A program made the translations under genes and the position numbers. The notes under the pieces were generated by a model that worked only from the letters and a program-made list of their open reading frames with translations, had not been told where the DNA came from and did no database searches. From assembly GCA_021793115.1 (NCBI GenBank), contig JAJYTJ010000049.1, forward strand, positions 1 through 23,350: a stretch of 23,350 nucleotides of DNA. Reading direction: 5' to 3'. Origin of the DNA: Actinomycetes bacterium (GTDB lineage Bacteria; Actinomycetota; Actinomycetes; Actinomycetales; Cellulomonadaceae). Shown here piece by piece: positions 22,471 through 23,350 of the stretch. The number at the start of each line of letters is the position of its first letter. Within the stretch, counting starts at the first letter, position 1.

Positions 22471-23127
22471 GTGGCGCCGAGGCTCAGCGTGGTGCCCGAC
22501 GACGGAGCCGAGCGCGACGGCCGCGACGCGCTGCCCGACGAGGCCGGAGCGCGGGACGGCCGCGACCGGCCGCGTGACGACGGCGCCGATCGTGATCGCC
22601 GCGACGGTGCGGGGGATGCCGCCGAGGCGGGCGGCGGGGCGCCGGCCGCTCCCCACGACGCCGCCTGGTTCGAGGACCTCGTGCGCAGCCACACGCGCGC
22701 TCTCCACCGCTACCTGCTGCGTCGCGTGGGGGCCGCGGACGCGGACGACCTCGCGGCGGACGTGCTCGTCGTCGCCTGGCGGCGCCGGGACGACGTGCCC
22801 GACGAGGCCCCGCTCGCGTGGCTCTACCGCACCGCGGGCTTCGTCGTCGCGAACCACCGGCGCAAGGGCCGGCCGGTCCCCGTGGGCGACGTGCCGGACG
22901 AGGTGGTGGACGACGACCCCGCGGTCCGCGCCGTGCGCGACGAGCAGGTGCGTGCCGTGCTCCGCCGGCTGTCGCCGAGGGACCGGCAGATCGTGCTCCT
23001 CAACGCCTGGGAGGGCCTGGCGGGCGACGACCTGGCGGCGGTGCTCGGCATCGGACGCGGGGGCGCCGACGCCGCGCTGAGCCGCGCCCGCGCGCGCCTC
23101 GCCGCCGCCTGGTCCGAGCTCGCCTGA
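22471..23127 (+). CDS. ECF-type sigma-70 family RNA polymerase sigma factor
   Basis: A 218-residue sigma factor. Region 2 (about 66-131) has WFEDLVRSHTRALHRYLLRRV (motif LVRSHTRALHRYL), DADDLAADVLVVAWRR and PLAWLYRTAGFVVANHRRK. Region 4 (about 158-214) has VLRRLSPRDRQIVLLNAWEGLAGDDLAAVLGI (motifs LSPRDRQIVLL and LAAVLGI) and ALSRARARL. Before region 2 is a 60-residue hydrophilic extension of Asp-Gly-Arg-Asp-like repeats, unusual for ECF factors. GTG 22471 is chosen for GGGGAG five bases upstream. No anti-sigma gene follows in the 220 bases left in the window, and none precedes it. The stop codon is part of a tandem repeat. Confidence 0.88.
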   Translation: MAPRLSVVPDDGAERDGRDALPDEAGARDGRDRPRDDGADRDRRDGAGDAAEAGGGAPAAPHDAAWFEDLVRSHTRALHRYLLRRVGAADADDLAADVLVVAWRRRDDVPDEAPLAWLYRTAGFVVANHRRKGRPVPVGDVPDEVVDDDPAVRAVRDEQVRAVLRRLSPRDRQIVLLNAWEGLAGDDLAAVLGIGRGGADAALSRARARLAAAWSELA

Positions 23128-23209
23128 TTCCCGCCCGTCGCCCTCGCCCGATCCCGCCCGTCGCCTGATCCCCGCCCGTCGCCCTCTCCTGATTCCCGCC
23201 CGTCGTCGG
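23125..23209. repeat. Four degenerate tandem repeats starting at the sigma factor stop codon
   Basis: Units TGATTCCCGCCCGTCGCC plus CTCGCC (23125-23148), CGATCCCGCCCGTCGCC (23149-23165), TGATCCCCGCCCGTCGCC plus CTCTCC (23166-23189) and TGATTCCCGCCCGTCGTCGG (23190-23209). The first TGA is the sigma factor's stop codon. Confidence 0.88.
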
Positions 23210-23279
23210 AACGTCCCTCTCGTCCCACCCGTCCCCACCCGCGCCACGACTCCGCGTGCACTGACCGCCGCGCCGAGCG

Positions 23280-23347
23280 CGAGCACGGCAGTTGGTGTCG
23301 AACACGGCACTCCGGCCTGCCGTGTTCGACACCAACTGCCGTGCTCG
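23280..23347. repeat. 68-bp perfect palindrome, copy 2 of the four-unit element
   Basis: Arms 23280-23309 and 23318-23347 are exact 30-base reverse complements around the 8-base loop CTCCGGCC. Inside each arm the unit CGARCACGGCA occurs twice, 8 bases apart (CGAGCACGGCA, spacer GTTGGTGT, CGAACACGGCA), so the element has four 11-base units at a constant 19-base period. It sits 152 bases after the sigma factor stop, three bases from the window edge. A reverse-oriented, diverged copy is at 14155-14222. Confidence 0.95.
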
Positions 23348-23350
23348 GCG

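Noticed and set aside
23280..23347. Part of a CRISPR array
   Set aside because: The units are inverted as well as direct, spacers are only 8 bases and complementary to each other, and there are no cas genes.

Overview
The window is very GC-rich DNA with strong G/C bias at third codon positions, many GTG starts, and gene types typical of Actinobacteria (REP13E12-type HNH protein, RsbW-like ATPase, stand-alone LigD polymerase domain, LiaF-like and PspC proteins). The topA / Gfo-Idh / tmk / holB order followed by a tRNA-Thr suggests a micrococcalean chromosome, most likely Cellulomonas or a close relative. The genus is inferred from gene content and style, not from a database search.

Layout. 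1-510: 3' end of a peptide/nickel ABC transporter ATPase. 616-1605: lipoprotein phosphoesterase. 1697-7294: housekeeping block, all on +: topA, a Gfo/Idh/MocA oxidoreductase, tmk and holB (overlapping GTGA). 7325-7898 (-): broken membrane-protein gene disrupted by a 61-bp-offset duplication and a stop codon. 8181-9662: DUF222/HNH protein. 12443-9733 (-): apparent four-gene operon of a secreted small protein, a lipoprotein with a Gly-Ser-Ala repeat, an OmpR-type response regulator and its sensor kinase. 12557-14101: lipoprotein alpha/beta hydrolase of the tripeptidyl-aminopeptidase type. 14326-14398: tRNA-Thr(CGT). 14550-15905: TetR regulator and LiaF-like membrane protein. 17296-15974 (-): Pro/Ala-rich protein of unknown function. 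17424-18422: VanY-type peptidase. 19621-18554 (-): LigD-type polymerase domain. 19706-20174: small basic ORF plus a region of hairpins with relatively low GC. 20211-20913: PspC protein and a degenerate RsbW-like ATPase. 21026-23127: ParA/MinD-like ATPase and an ECF-type sigma factor, followed by tandem repeats and a large hairpin at the window edge.

Two patterns cut across the genes. First, two 68-bp palindromic elements (14155-14222 and 23280-23347) share one architecture: four 11-base units separated by three 8-base spacers, a strict 19-base period. One is a perfect 30-bp hairpin; the other is a diverged copy in reverse orientation (56 of 68 positions match by eye). They look like members of an intergenic palindromic repeat family. 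Second, at least five genes have a TANNNT -10 hexamer ending 6-7 bases before the start codon, which is the signature of leaderless transcripts.

No CRISPR array, prophage, transposase or complete defence system is visible. The most system-like novelty is the operon coupling two exported proteins of unknown function to a two-component system.
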